Below the pieces are notes generated by a model. It was not told the origin of the DNA and did not search any database. It saw only the letters and a list, made by a program, of their open reading frames with translations. Of a DNA stretch of 64,000 nucleotides, positions 9,520-18,390 are shown in pieces (within the stretch, counting starts at the first letter, position 1; each line of letters begins with the position of its first letter). Location of the stretch: assembly GCA_034401795.1 (NCBI GenBank), contig CM067369.1, forward strand, positions 188,936,742-189,000,741, in the 5' to 3' direction. Both the position numbers and the translations under genes were made by a program. The stretch is from Chaetoderma sp. LZ-2023a (Eukaryota; Mollusca; Caudofoveata; Chaetodermatida; Chaetodermatidae).

Positions 9520-10049
9520 ATCGGTTTATATTTTTTGAGGTGATTTCCTCATTACTTATATATATCACAATTAATTTATGGAAACACCCACTTTTTTGGG
9601 CCTGCATCAGTCTTTACCGATGGGAAGATGATGTCAGCAGCCATTTTCAACAAGGTCAGTCTTGTTCATGTGTTGTCCGTTGTTGATTGTATTGTCACGA
9701 TTACCCGTTATTAATATGGTGATGGTTTGTGTATTTGTGTGGTTCATTGTTGAGAGTTACGAAAATGGAGCTTTTTCGTCTCTGTCCTGTAGTACATGGC
9801 ACTTGTACGTAGAGAGCGTATAGGACATTGAGGTCAGTCGACTCTTCCTCCCAGGAAGGAGGGGGGGGAGCGCATATGACATTCGGTCATCTCTCATACA
9901 TCGGTCGTGTTATCCGATGGTTAGTCAAATCCTGACTGTTTTTTCTTACAGTTTCAGAAGTTTAAGTGCCTTAAACGCAGAAAAGCGTATAGGGATGAGC
10001 TGGTCTTTTGACCTCGCCTCCCTCCCGCCAGATTCACTTTCGAATTCTG
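9520..10049 (+). other. element 1 3' noncoding region with conserved blocks
   Basis: No gene. It holds a TAATATGGTGATGGTTTG block near 9712 that recurs after the recombinase in elements 4 and 5, a possible small intron (AAG|GTCAGT at 9649 to TTGAG|AGTTACG near 9757), and a pyrimidine-purine hairpin with a run of eight or more G at 9842-9876. Confidence 0.5.
9842..9876 (+). other. conserved hairpin plus G-run upstream of the ICR
   Basis: CTCTTCCTCCCAGGAAGGAGG folds on itself and runs into a G tract ending GGGAGCGCAT. The same arrangement lies about 180-200 bp upstream of the ICR in elements 3, 4 and 5. It could act as a polypurine-type primer site or as a G-quadruplex; neither can be shown from sequence. 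Confidence 0.5.
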
Positions 10050-10149
10050 GCAATATCAAAAGTATTAGGGAGGTAAGTATACTCTTGAAGTGAAATAAAC
10101 GAAATCTAGGATTTCTTTTTTCACGAGAGAGTTGATACTTACCTCCCTA
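10050..10149. repeat. element 1 internal complementary region (ICR)
   Basis: The first half (GCAATATCAAAAGTATTAGG ... TCTTGAAGTGAAA) is the reverse complement of the left end. The second half (AAATAAACGAAATC ... CTTACCTCCCTA) is the reverse complement of the right end. The halves meet at AAA, so the ICR records the circle junction and fixes both element ends. Confidence 0.93.
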
Positions 10150-10216
10150 GATACGGACCCGGCCTCTCCACCCCACAGAGGCTCGGTCTTCAGGCTCTTA
10201 ATAGTTGCATGTGTGT

Positions 10217-10395
10217 CAGCCAATAATCTAGTCAGAGGAAGTGCTAGTCTGCGCATGCGCGGTGGTGGGGCTGGCATCCGCCAGACTACGCTCTGACTCC
10301 CTGCCCAGTAGGGGCACCTAACTGTTTTAAATCTGAGTGTTTATTGAGTGAAAGCCAATATTTAGCAATATCAAAAGTATTAGGGAGGTAAGTAT
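10217..10395. repeat. element 1 right inverted terminal repeat
   Basis: Inverted copy of 3400-3578, from CAGCCAATAATCTAG to GGGAGGTAAGTAT. A 42-bp outer tail (to 10437, ending CGTTTATTT) is not present at the left end but is represented in the ICR. Confidence 0.93.
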
Positions 10396-10437
10396 CAACT
10401 CTCTCGTGAAAAAAGAAATCCTAGATTTCGTTTATTT

Positions 10438-11180
10438 CTTTATACAATTCAAGAATGACTGCACAGATTTTAAATGAAAATTTGGTGGAAGCATCCTTAG
10501 AGCATGGGGGGTCAAAGTTTGTTCAAATGAAGTCGATCGGCCAATATGCCCGGTGGCGATGTTGAATTTTGTCTGGTTTTTAGAAACGTCTTTAAAAACT
10601 CTGAAGTTGCTAGGAGGATCGATTCAAAACCAATGAAATATCATCTAGGGAAAGACCTAAACCTAGAATAGTTTCGCAGCCATCTTGGATGATCTAGGTT
10701 TCGTGAAAACGACTCCAGAGCCATTGAACAGATCGAGTCTAAATTTGGGAGATATCATTAGGGCCATTAAAGTTTGCTCATGGGAAGGTGAGATGTCAAA
10801 AAATATGGCCGCCCAGGCCCGATCAAAATGTAGCGTGTTTGGAGGCCATATTGAAGTCTATTATTTGCTGGATTTTGAAGCCAAACTTGGTTTTATATAG
10901 TTTTGTGTATGCTGATTTGAAATTTCCACATTCAAAACTGTCGGATAAATGGTTTGTGGCCATTTTGGATGTTTTTCCCCCCAAAAATCCTATACTAAAG
11001 CAATATGAAATTTAAAATGTCTTCTTGAGAACCACCGGCCTGATTTCAATTATATTAGGCAGCATCCTCAGCGCAATAGAGATCCAAGTTTTTTCAAAGG
11101 AAGCCAATCGGCCAATTTGGCCAGTGGCCATCTTGTTTTATATACAGTAACCAAACTTGATGTATATAGGTGCTTTGTAA
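10438..11180. repeat. GGCCATCTTGG-type interspersed repeat, right of element 1
   Basis: Noncoding. It contains GGTGGAAGCATCCTTAGAGC, AAGTTTGTTCAAATGAAG, GATCGGCC, and TTAGAAACGTCTTTAAAAA followed by GATTGATTCAAAAC-like text. The same ordered blocks form ~630-bp units at 48925-50700. The 5' part of this repeat is at 3326-3384, so element 1 landed inside it. Confidence 0.7.
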
Positions 11181-11670
11181 GATACCGGTTTTTCCTGTAT
11201 CGAAAGTATGTCAGCATGACCTACTTTTTACGGTTTACTGAGCATCATAGAAAATTCTTGACAGGCTGTACATAGCTTCAAGTTTTCATGCAGTAGCCAA
11301 TAAAATTTATAAATACGTTATGTAGGCTAACTGTGAATCATGTACCAAAACTAGGTCAGTGTAACCTTTTCACAGTTCACCGAGCTTCTTAGAATATTTC
11401 TGGCCAGGCTTTATACATGTATGTAGTTTTAAGAGTTTTTGTTTATATTAATCAGTCTTTGTCTATGAATGCATTGTACTTGTAGTATCAAAGGTGGGTC
11501 AGTGTGGCCTCCTTATCATGGTTTACCCAGCTTTGAGATTAATTGCATGCATTCAGCGAAATGCGTGGTTTAGGGGAAGGCCAGCGGGTGCAGTCCTGGA
11601 GATGCACTGCATTCCTAAAGGTCTCGGTTCATTCTGTAATAATAATGTTTCCACAATCTCTGCATTTCAG
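11181..11670. other. EIPR1 intron end, GTAGGTCA-type repeat units
   Basis: Three further copies of the unit seen near 2411 and 3086 (around 11200, 11345 and 11485), each with a GGTCA ... ACCT core followed by a TTCACnGAGCTTCTTAG-like block. No coding sequence. Confidence 0.6.
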
Positions 11671-11770
11671 TATTCTTTGGCACCCAACTGGTGATAGTCA
11701 TTCAGTAGTTGGTGTAGCAGATAGCCAGTTACTCATTTGGGATTTGGATATGGCCGACTCATCAGCTAAG
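11671..11770 (+). CDS. EIPR1: EIPR1 exon B (WD40 repeat)
   Basis: 100-nt exon between acceptor TGCATTTCAG and donor GTAGCA. The first base completes a Cys codon (TG|T) with exon A, and the exon ends on a whole Lys codon (phase 0). The translation is C-ILWHPTGDSHSVVGVADSQ then LLIWDLDMADSSAK. It matches the EIPR1 segment with the W-x-P-x-GD turn and the LLWDL end of a WD blade. The open frame runs ten codons past the donor before a stop; those residues are not conserved. A second, essentially identical copy is at 23476. Confidence 0.88.
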
Positions 11771-11880
11771 GTAGCAGACGCACTGGCACAGATATGATAG
11801 ACACAAGCCCCTGCACACACCATCGCAGGCATGCAAACTGTGTTAATGTTAGAAATGAAAAATTAAAACTTAAGTTTACG

Positions 11881-12158
11881 TTAACCCTTTATTGCTCATG
11901 CAGGCCAAAACAGGCCTTTCTAGTGGATTGTTATTGAGAACTGTCCATTTGAAGGTCAAGACTGTTAATAATTTTGCCACTTAACCCGTTAATGGCAAAA
12001 TTTGGTAAAGAAAATTTAAATAACTGCCTTTTGAACATTCATTTACAGGTCAAGAGAATACAATTTTTTTTAAATTTATTACTAATGACTGACTCGGTTA
12101 CATTGCACAAGACCATAACAGAGGCCAGTTTTTGCTGGCATGACAACTAAAGGGTTAA
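11881..12158. mobile_element. TTAA-flanked MITE-like repeat
   Basis: Begins TTAACCCTTTATTG and ends CTAAAGGGTTAA, giving short terminal inverted repeats (CCCTTTA) bounded by TTAA on both sides. TTAA is the target preferred by piggyBac-type transposases. There is no coding capacity. The AAAGGGTTAA edge recurs near 12463, 42140, 50919 and 52045, so the family is dispersed. Confidence 0.5.
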
Positions 12159-13619
12159 ATGACTGGAGATAACCTGATCATAGCCGAGCCTATCATTCCA
12201 ATCGTATGCATAGTCAGAACTAGCCTTGTCTTTGTGTGCAAATGGCTATTCATACATGTATTTAGTAAAATTTTATTTTCTCGACAAATCATGATTCTGT
12301 TAAATATTTTGTGACTGTATTGTACCGACTCTTTCTGGTTGATATCTGTTACCAAGCCAGTCATTCCAGTGGTCGATTTGCAAAGATAGTCTTCTCTTGC
12401 TCTGTAAATGGACATTCAAAAGGGAAATATTTAGATTTTCTCGACTAAATTTGACCATTAAAGGGTTAATAACTTGAATGCATGAAAGCTGGCAACAACA
12501 ACCATCAGTTAGTTTTAAAAATAATCACCATTTGGTCTATACAGTTAATATTCTAACTCATGATATATAACACTAGCAGGAAACAGATAAATCATCAATG
12601 CAAATGATAAACTGCCAAGGTCAGCATATATAAACTTCTGTAAATCAAATTATCTTCATAATTTTCAGGAAATATCTGTAAAAGTCAATTAATCTGACAC
12701 ACAAGATAGAACAAGAGCTCCGCAAACAGCACATAATACTCCGCCATGATGACAACCAGTGTTGCCCACAACATATGATTTTTGGGGGTCCCATGGACCC
12801 CACACTCAGATTTGGGGTCTCACTGTAAAATCTGGGGGTTCCATGGGGTCCTCATCTGAAATATGGGGGTCCCATGTTTTTTTCTTAAAATAAACACAAC
12901 ACATTGATCTAATTATAAAGCACTTTATTAAACATGTTGAAAGCACTAGGTATGACATTGTGTAAATACTGTTAATATATATAGAGAATATTAACTATGC
13001 ATAGTTTATTAACCTTTAGCACTTAGCACTTTTGGCCATCATTGTAGATCACCAAAATACCTATTTTTGAAAGTTTAACACTGGAATGACTGGCTCTAAA
13101 CAGTGCCAGTCATTCCAGTGGTAAACTTTCAAAAATATATATTTTGTGATCTACAATGGTGGCTAAAATTGATCTATTGAAATAGCCCTTGTATATTTAA
13201 CTAATAACATTTGAATTGCATGTCAATAAGCAATAACTTAAAGCATTGTACTTGTTTGTTGTCTGATAAACCAACTAACCTACATTGACACCCTTGTATG
13301 GTTAACATTTCCAAAGACCACTACATTAGTAATTAGCAAAGACTGCATTAGTTTTTCTATTAAACCCTAACTTGACTTTGGATGAATTGAAAAATTACGA
13401 GTATCTGGGGCGAGTTTGCTCAAGGACGACTTGACCTACTTCGATATAATGCGCGCATATTTTTTATAATGTAACTGGAATGACTAAATATAGTGGAATA
13501 CATAGGCTAAGATCAGACAAAACAATAATTTATCAAAAATAATCTGTATAAATCAGATTAAACTGCGTAATTAGTAAAAATATATTAGCCAATAACCGGG
13601 TATGTCTAATTCATAGGGA
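12159..13619. other. EIPR1 intron, no gene seen
   Basis: AT-rich intron sequence. It includes GGGGGTCCCATGG-type short repeats near 12777-12880 and the palindrome at 13032-13169. The contig ends at 13635, and the last 16 bases (13620-13635) do not match the otherwise identical second copy. Confidence 0.6.
13032..13169. repeat. long palindrome with CCAGTCATTCCAGTGG core
   Basis: About 138 bp folds on itself: TTTTGGCCATCATTGTAGATC pairs with the complement of GATCTACAATGGTGGC, and AACACTGGAATGACTGGC pairs with GCCAGTCATTCCAGTGG around a 10-base loop. Related hairpins occur at 42249-42346, 51005-51065 and 63236-63300. Confidence 0.75.
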
Positions 13620-13635
13620 AACATCGTCGTGTCGT

Positions 13636-14135
13636 NNNNNNNNNNNNNNNNNNNNNNNNNNNNNNNNNNNNNNNNNNNNNNNNNNNNNNNNNNNNNNNNN
13701 NNNNNNNNNNNNNNNNNNNNNNNNNNNNNNNNNNNNNNNNNNNNNNNNNNNNNNNNNNNNNNNNNNNNNNNNNNNNNNNNNNNNNNNNNNNNNNNNNNNN
13801 NNNNNNNNNNNNNNNNNNNNNNNNNNNNNNNNNNNNNNNNNNNNNNNNNNNNNNNNNNNNNNNNNNNNNNNNNNNNNNNNNNNNNNNNNNNNNNNNNNNN
13901 NNNNNNNNNNNNNNNNNNNNNNNNNNNNNNNNNNNNNNNNNNNNNNNNNNNNNNNNNNNNNNNNNNNNNNNNNNNNNNNNNNNNNNNNNNNNNNNNNNNN
14001 NNNNNNNNNNNNNNNNNNNNNNNNNNNNNNNNNNNNNNNNNNNNNNNNNNNNNNNNNNNNNNNNNNNNNNNNNNNNNNNNNNNNNNNNNNNNNNNNNNNN
14101 NNNNNNNNNNNNNNNNNNNNNNNNNNNNNNNNNNN
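13636..14135. other. assembly gap (500 N)
   Basis: Exactly 500 N, a placeholder length. The flanks are two contigs that duplicate each other over about 11.3 kb. The 16 bases before and 15 bases after the gap (13620-13635, 14136-14150) match neither copy. Confidence 0.99.
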
Positions 14136-14150
14136 GCATGACACGTGTGT

Positions 14151-14165
14151 TGGGGATATTAAGTG
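14151..14165 (+). pseudogene. EIPR1: 3' tip of EIPR1 exon A, duplicated
   Basis: Only the last 15 bases of exon A (TGGGGATATTAAGTG) and its GTCAGT donor are present, because the second contig begins here. As a real gene copy it would lack the rest of the exon. Confidence 0.8.
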
Positions 14166-15471
14166 GTCAGTATCTTATTGGCCCATGACTCGTCAGAAGC
14201 GTATTATGTATCAAAAGTAGGTCAGTGTCACCTACTTTTCATGTTCACTAAACATCATAGATTATTCTTGTCCGAGCTGAAGGATTTTTACATGCCCACA
14301 TGGAAGTGTGTTCATATTATGTGATAGTGTCCACCATCCATCTGTCTGCCTTTTCGTCCATTTCCTGTCCAGGTCATATCTCGGAATGTTTTTAATCGAC
14401 ACAATATTTTTTCAGCGATTAAATTAGTGATAGATGACGTGTCATGATTTTATTTCGACAAAATCTGTCCTTATTGGCCATATTATCTCCCTTGAAATCC
14501 ATCAGTCTCTCTGGTTCATATCTGGGCCATATTTCAGAAATTGTTTAACCTGCATGTACACTCGTAATTTGTCAGAATTTTCAGAATATTGGAATGTTTT
14601 TTAACCTACACTCATATCTTTAGTTCTAGCAAGATAGAATAGGGAGACGATGTGTCATGATTTTGTTTCGGCAATTTCTGTCTATATTCACCAGAATTAT
14701 CAACATTGAAAGAGTAAAATTTGTTAAAAAATTTTATGCCCATATCTCGGAAATTTTTTTGTTTCAAGTAGCACTTACTTCAACAATTGGCTTTATTGCA
14801 GGCATATATTGAGTTTTACTAAAACTTATATAGTAACCAAACTGCACGTCTGGAAGCATTATAGTCTAATGTTATGTTGCATGTCAAAAGTAGGTCATCC
14901 TAACCTACTTTTCATTGTTCACTGAACATCTTAGAAAAATTGTACTTGTCTGTCCCCTACTTTTTGTCCAGACTATATTTTCCAGAGTCTCACATATACA
15001 TGTATAAAAATAAAATAGCATAGAGGTGTGTTATGTGTCACAAGTACATTTGTAGGTAAGGTTGACACTTTTCACAGTTGACTGAACGTCATAAAATTCT
15101 CTGGTCCTTAATATCAAGAGTTTTTAGCTCAACTGGCCAAGTGAGCTTATGCCATTGCAACTGTCCATCATCTGGTCATCAACCTTTTCACTTCAAGAGT
15201 ATACTTACCTCCCTAATACTTTTGATATTGCTAAATATTGGCTTTCACTCAATAAACACTCAGATTTAAAACAGTTAGGTGCCCCTACTGGGCAGGGAGT
15301 CAGAGCGTAGTCTGGCGGATGCCAGCCCCACCACCGCGCATGCGCAGACTAGCACTTCCTCTTTGCTAGATTATTGGCAGAGAGATCACACATGTTTTTT
15401 TGTGCAATAGCTTTTTCGTACTCTTAAACTGTTTTAGTGGTGTTTGTTTGGAGTGTTAGTCACTTTTTTGG

Positions 15472-15522
15472 ATGGCGGAAAGGAATACTTCGCCACAGGA
15501 GGACGTTGGACCTTTAAATCAG
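15472..15522 (+). CDS. element 2 gag exon 1
   Basis: Identical to element 1 exon 1 (17 codons, phase-0 GT donor at 15523). Predicted by comparison with the other elements. Confidence 0.55.
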
Positions 15523-16287
15523 GTGACTTCTAGTAAAATTAGCGAGTTTTCTTCCCGGTGTATTGTGTTTCCGGGACTCGCGTTTACCGTGATAAGCGCC
15601 TTAGTTAGTTGGTTTAGGTCAACTCGGTGCTACCTAGGACTAATTTCTCTTTCTGTTTCTGTCCACAGGTCTGTATGACGCTAGGTTGTGACGTCACAGT
15701 TGCAGAGAGTTAGTTTTCTCTCCACCATGGTTCCATTTCCTACTAACACTGTTAGGTTATCTAACCAAATGAAAAATTATGTCCAGTGAGTTGGAGGCCT
15801 GGTATAAAGGTCTTCTCACTTTGCCCTCTTGATCCAATTCCTTCCCCATGAGGTGGAGAGAGTTAAGAGGCGTGCAGATGGTGGAGTTTCCGGTTCGTCA
15901 CGTTGGATGGTTTGTCTATACAAAGTGTCAGGTATCTAGTTATTGATAATGTGGTGATGTTAATTATTGTAAACAAACAAAGGGAGATAATTAACATTTT
16001 TGCCAGAAAAGAGTTATCTATATGTATCTGATGGTTGTGTAGTCAACTTATCCATTCAGCATACAATTCGTCCTTGCACTTGGATGTTTTGTTGGGATCG
16101 AATTTTTTCCTGTCACGGGATTAATGACGTCATAATCAGCCTGGCTATGTATTTATTAGCAATTCAAGCACTATGCTGGTTTTTGATGTATATTGATCTT
16201 TATGATCGTTTTTCCTTCTCTTTGAGTTGGATTGAGTTTCTAAGCTTAACTAGTTGCTCATACTCCTTGTCCTTTGCCCTGTTTCAG

Positions 16288-18353
16288 GGACCGGGTTGCG
16301 CGTCCTGTGGACGTTTTATGCATGTAAAGTTCTGGCCGCATCTGTGTTATCGATGTAGCCCTTGTGGTCCATTGATTAATTGTGACATATGTAAGCACTG
16401 GGGGGGCGAGTTAATGTCCGAATTCTTGTGCTGCTTACAGGCGACGGACAAGGTGGTAGAGGAGGAGAAGGAGAAGAAGCGGAGAAACGAGAGGTTGTAA
16501 GTAGGAAGGGTAAGGGGAAGGTCTCGTCCGCGGTGGATATGGAGACCTTCCGGACCGAGATGTTGGGAGAGATGAAGAGGACAATAAAAGATTTGGTTCC
16601 AGGGTTGCTTCGTGGCATGCTTCCTGGACCAGATCCTTTATTGTCCTCATCATCGGCTTCGGAGCAGGTAATCCCCGCCTCTGGATCGATTTTCCTTAGT
16701 CTGCTTCCGTTGTCCGACGATTCAGAGGTGGCCCCATTAGAGGGGGCGTTCCACGACCCTGGCAGCAGGCTTATTGCCGCGCCGATAGGGGACCATGGAC
16801 GGTTGTCGCTGGAACCCGCGGGCTGCTTATCAGTCCAGGGGTATCCGCACGCCGCGGTGGCCAGTACCTCCTATGGCACCGTTCCTGGTCAGCCCGGGTT
16901 AGCTCTCTTTGCTGACCCGGGGTCTAATCTTTCTGACCAGGGTGATGAGGATTACCTGCTAGGGTCGCCGTCTGACGACGTGGACATGGATGAAGACGTT
17001 TGTGCACCCCTCGCGGGGAATACAGGCGCTTTTTTCCACGGTATTACTCACCCTGGAGTAAGGTCCGCGGTTCAGGTGGTGGCCCAGGGCGCTGCTGATG
17101 GCCAGCGGTACCGCATACCTCGGCTTGCCGAGAGTGTAGCTGGTGCTGGCCGGGCCCGTGGTGGGGCTATATATACCCCGCGCTCTACCGCGGTGCCTGC
17201 TCCTGGTCAAACCAGTGATATTCTCATGCCGGTGCTGTCAGGCCCGCATGTTTTCCCTGGCTTGCCAGGTGTATCAGCGTACCCGCCGTCAAGCTCTACT
17301 GCTTGCGCTCAGGAGGAAGACGAAGGACCCCGTCTTGTAGAGCGCTCGCAGTTAGCCACGGAGGAGGATTGGTATGACGCTTGCCAGTGGTTGGTGAGCG
17401 TTAGGCCTGATCTGCCCGTGGAGCAGTCGGCTAGCCACCGTGTTCACACGCCGTGGTTAGCTGGGAAACCAACTGCTAACGCTATGCCTTCTCTGCCGCT
17501 GGCGGAGCATGTCGTTGACATGTTCAAGGCGGCGGAGTCGTCCATTAACACGAGTGGACGTCTCGCGAAGGCCCCTCGCGAGGTGGCCAGGCGTTGTCGC
17601 ATCGTGCCCCTGGACTACCAGCGGTACGGTGTGGTACCCAAGCCCAGCGTGGATGACCGCGCGGCTTTGGGTGAGGATACGCGGCCAGGCTCCCGTTCTG
17701 ACGCGGGGGTCTTGTGCGCGAACGCGTTGCGTTCGGCGAATACCGCGTTGCGTGATGCGGAGGAGAGTGGGAGGGCTTCGATTGCCGCTCTGTCCCACGT
17801 CTCCCAGCTGTTACAGGGGGTAGTAACGGCATCCGCATCGCGCCAGCCAGGCCCGCTCGCGGTCCAGCGAACCATCCAGGATGGTATTAACCTGGCGCTG
17901 GACTGTGTGACGCGGGCGGTGACCAGGAGTGTCCGGGCAAGACGCACATTTGCCCTGGACAATCTGTGCCCGTCTCAGGACCTGTATAATAGGCTACTCC
18001 GTACGCCTATGACGGGTCCTGGTCTTTTTGGAGGTGAGGGATGTCGCCACCTCCAGGAGACGGTCACCCTGGTGAATAACCAGAGGGCGCTGCGCGAACA
18101 GTTTGAGGTGCTGCGTCGTGCTAACGTTCGCGCCGCGGCCCCTGCGTATCGTCCCCTGCAGGCTCGAGGTGGTGCTGGCCAAGTCAGAGGCCAGCCGCCG
18201 TCGCAGCGCCGGCCTCGGCCGCGTGCGATTCGGCCAGCAGTGAGGGGGGCGCAGGCTCCTCAGCCGCCGTCAGCCAGGCAGCCGCCCGTGCACCGAGGTG
18301 CGCGCGGGGCGGGGCGGGTCGCGCGAGGATCTGGGCGTGGTTATCGTTCCTGA
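16288..18353 (+). pseudogene. element 2 gag exon 2, frameshifted
   Basis: It begins after the same CAG acceptor with the Cys/His cluster, but at about 16468-16485 the GAG/AAG tract is 2 nt longer than in element 1. The zinc-cluster frame therefore ends at 16500, and the rest (from about 16473 to the stop at 18353) is read in another frame. Downstream it is nearly identical to element 1 Gag, including the GPGLFGGEGCRHLQ block and RG-rich tail. A GA-rich tract is a common place for sequencing or assembly error, so the break may not be real. Confidence 0.75.
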
Positions 18354-18390
18354 CAGGGCGCTTACCGCGGTAAGGACCACGCCGGTGTGT

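Larger units (their letters stand above)
3385..10437 (+). mobile_element. DIRS-like tyrosine-recombinase retrotransposon, element 1
   Basis: A 7.05-kb element with inverted terminal repeats (3400-3578 against 10217-10395), unequal outer tails, and an internal complementary region at 10050-10149 that is the reverse complement of both outer ends joined together. That layout, RT/RNase H plus a tyrosine recombinase, and the absence of LTRs, integrase and protease identify the DIRS group. Internal order is split Gag, RT/RNase H, then tyrosine recombinase in another frame. No target duplication is seen: the flanks share only TTTC with the circle junction read from the ICR. It lies in sense orientation in the EIPR1 intron, within an older GGCCATCTTGG-type repeat. 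All three coding regions are open, so the copy may be recently active. Confidence 0.93.

Noticed and set aside
3385..10437. LTR retrotransposon or endogenous retrovirus
   Set aside because: The terminal repeats are inverted, not direct. There is no protease, integrase or envelope; a tyrosine recombinase and an ICR are present, as in the DIRS group.
13606..14144. Long open frames of undefined residues on both strands
   Set aside because: They span the 500-N gap and contain no sequence information. The same applies to 34698-35282.
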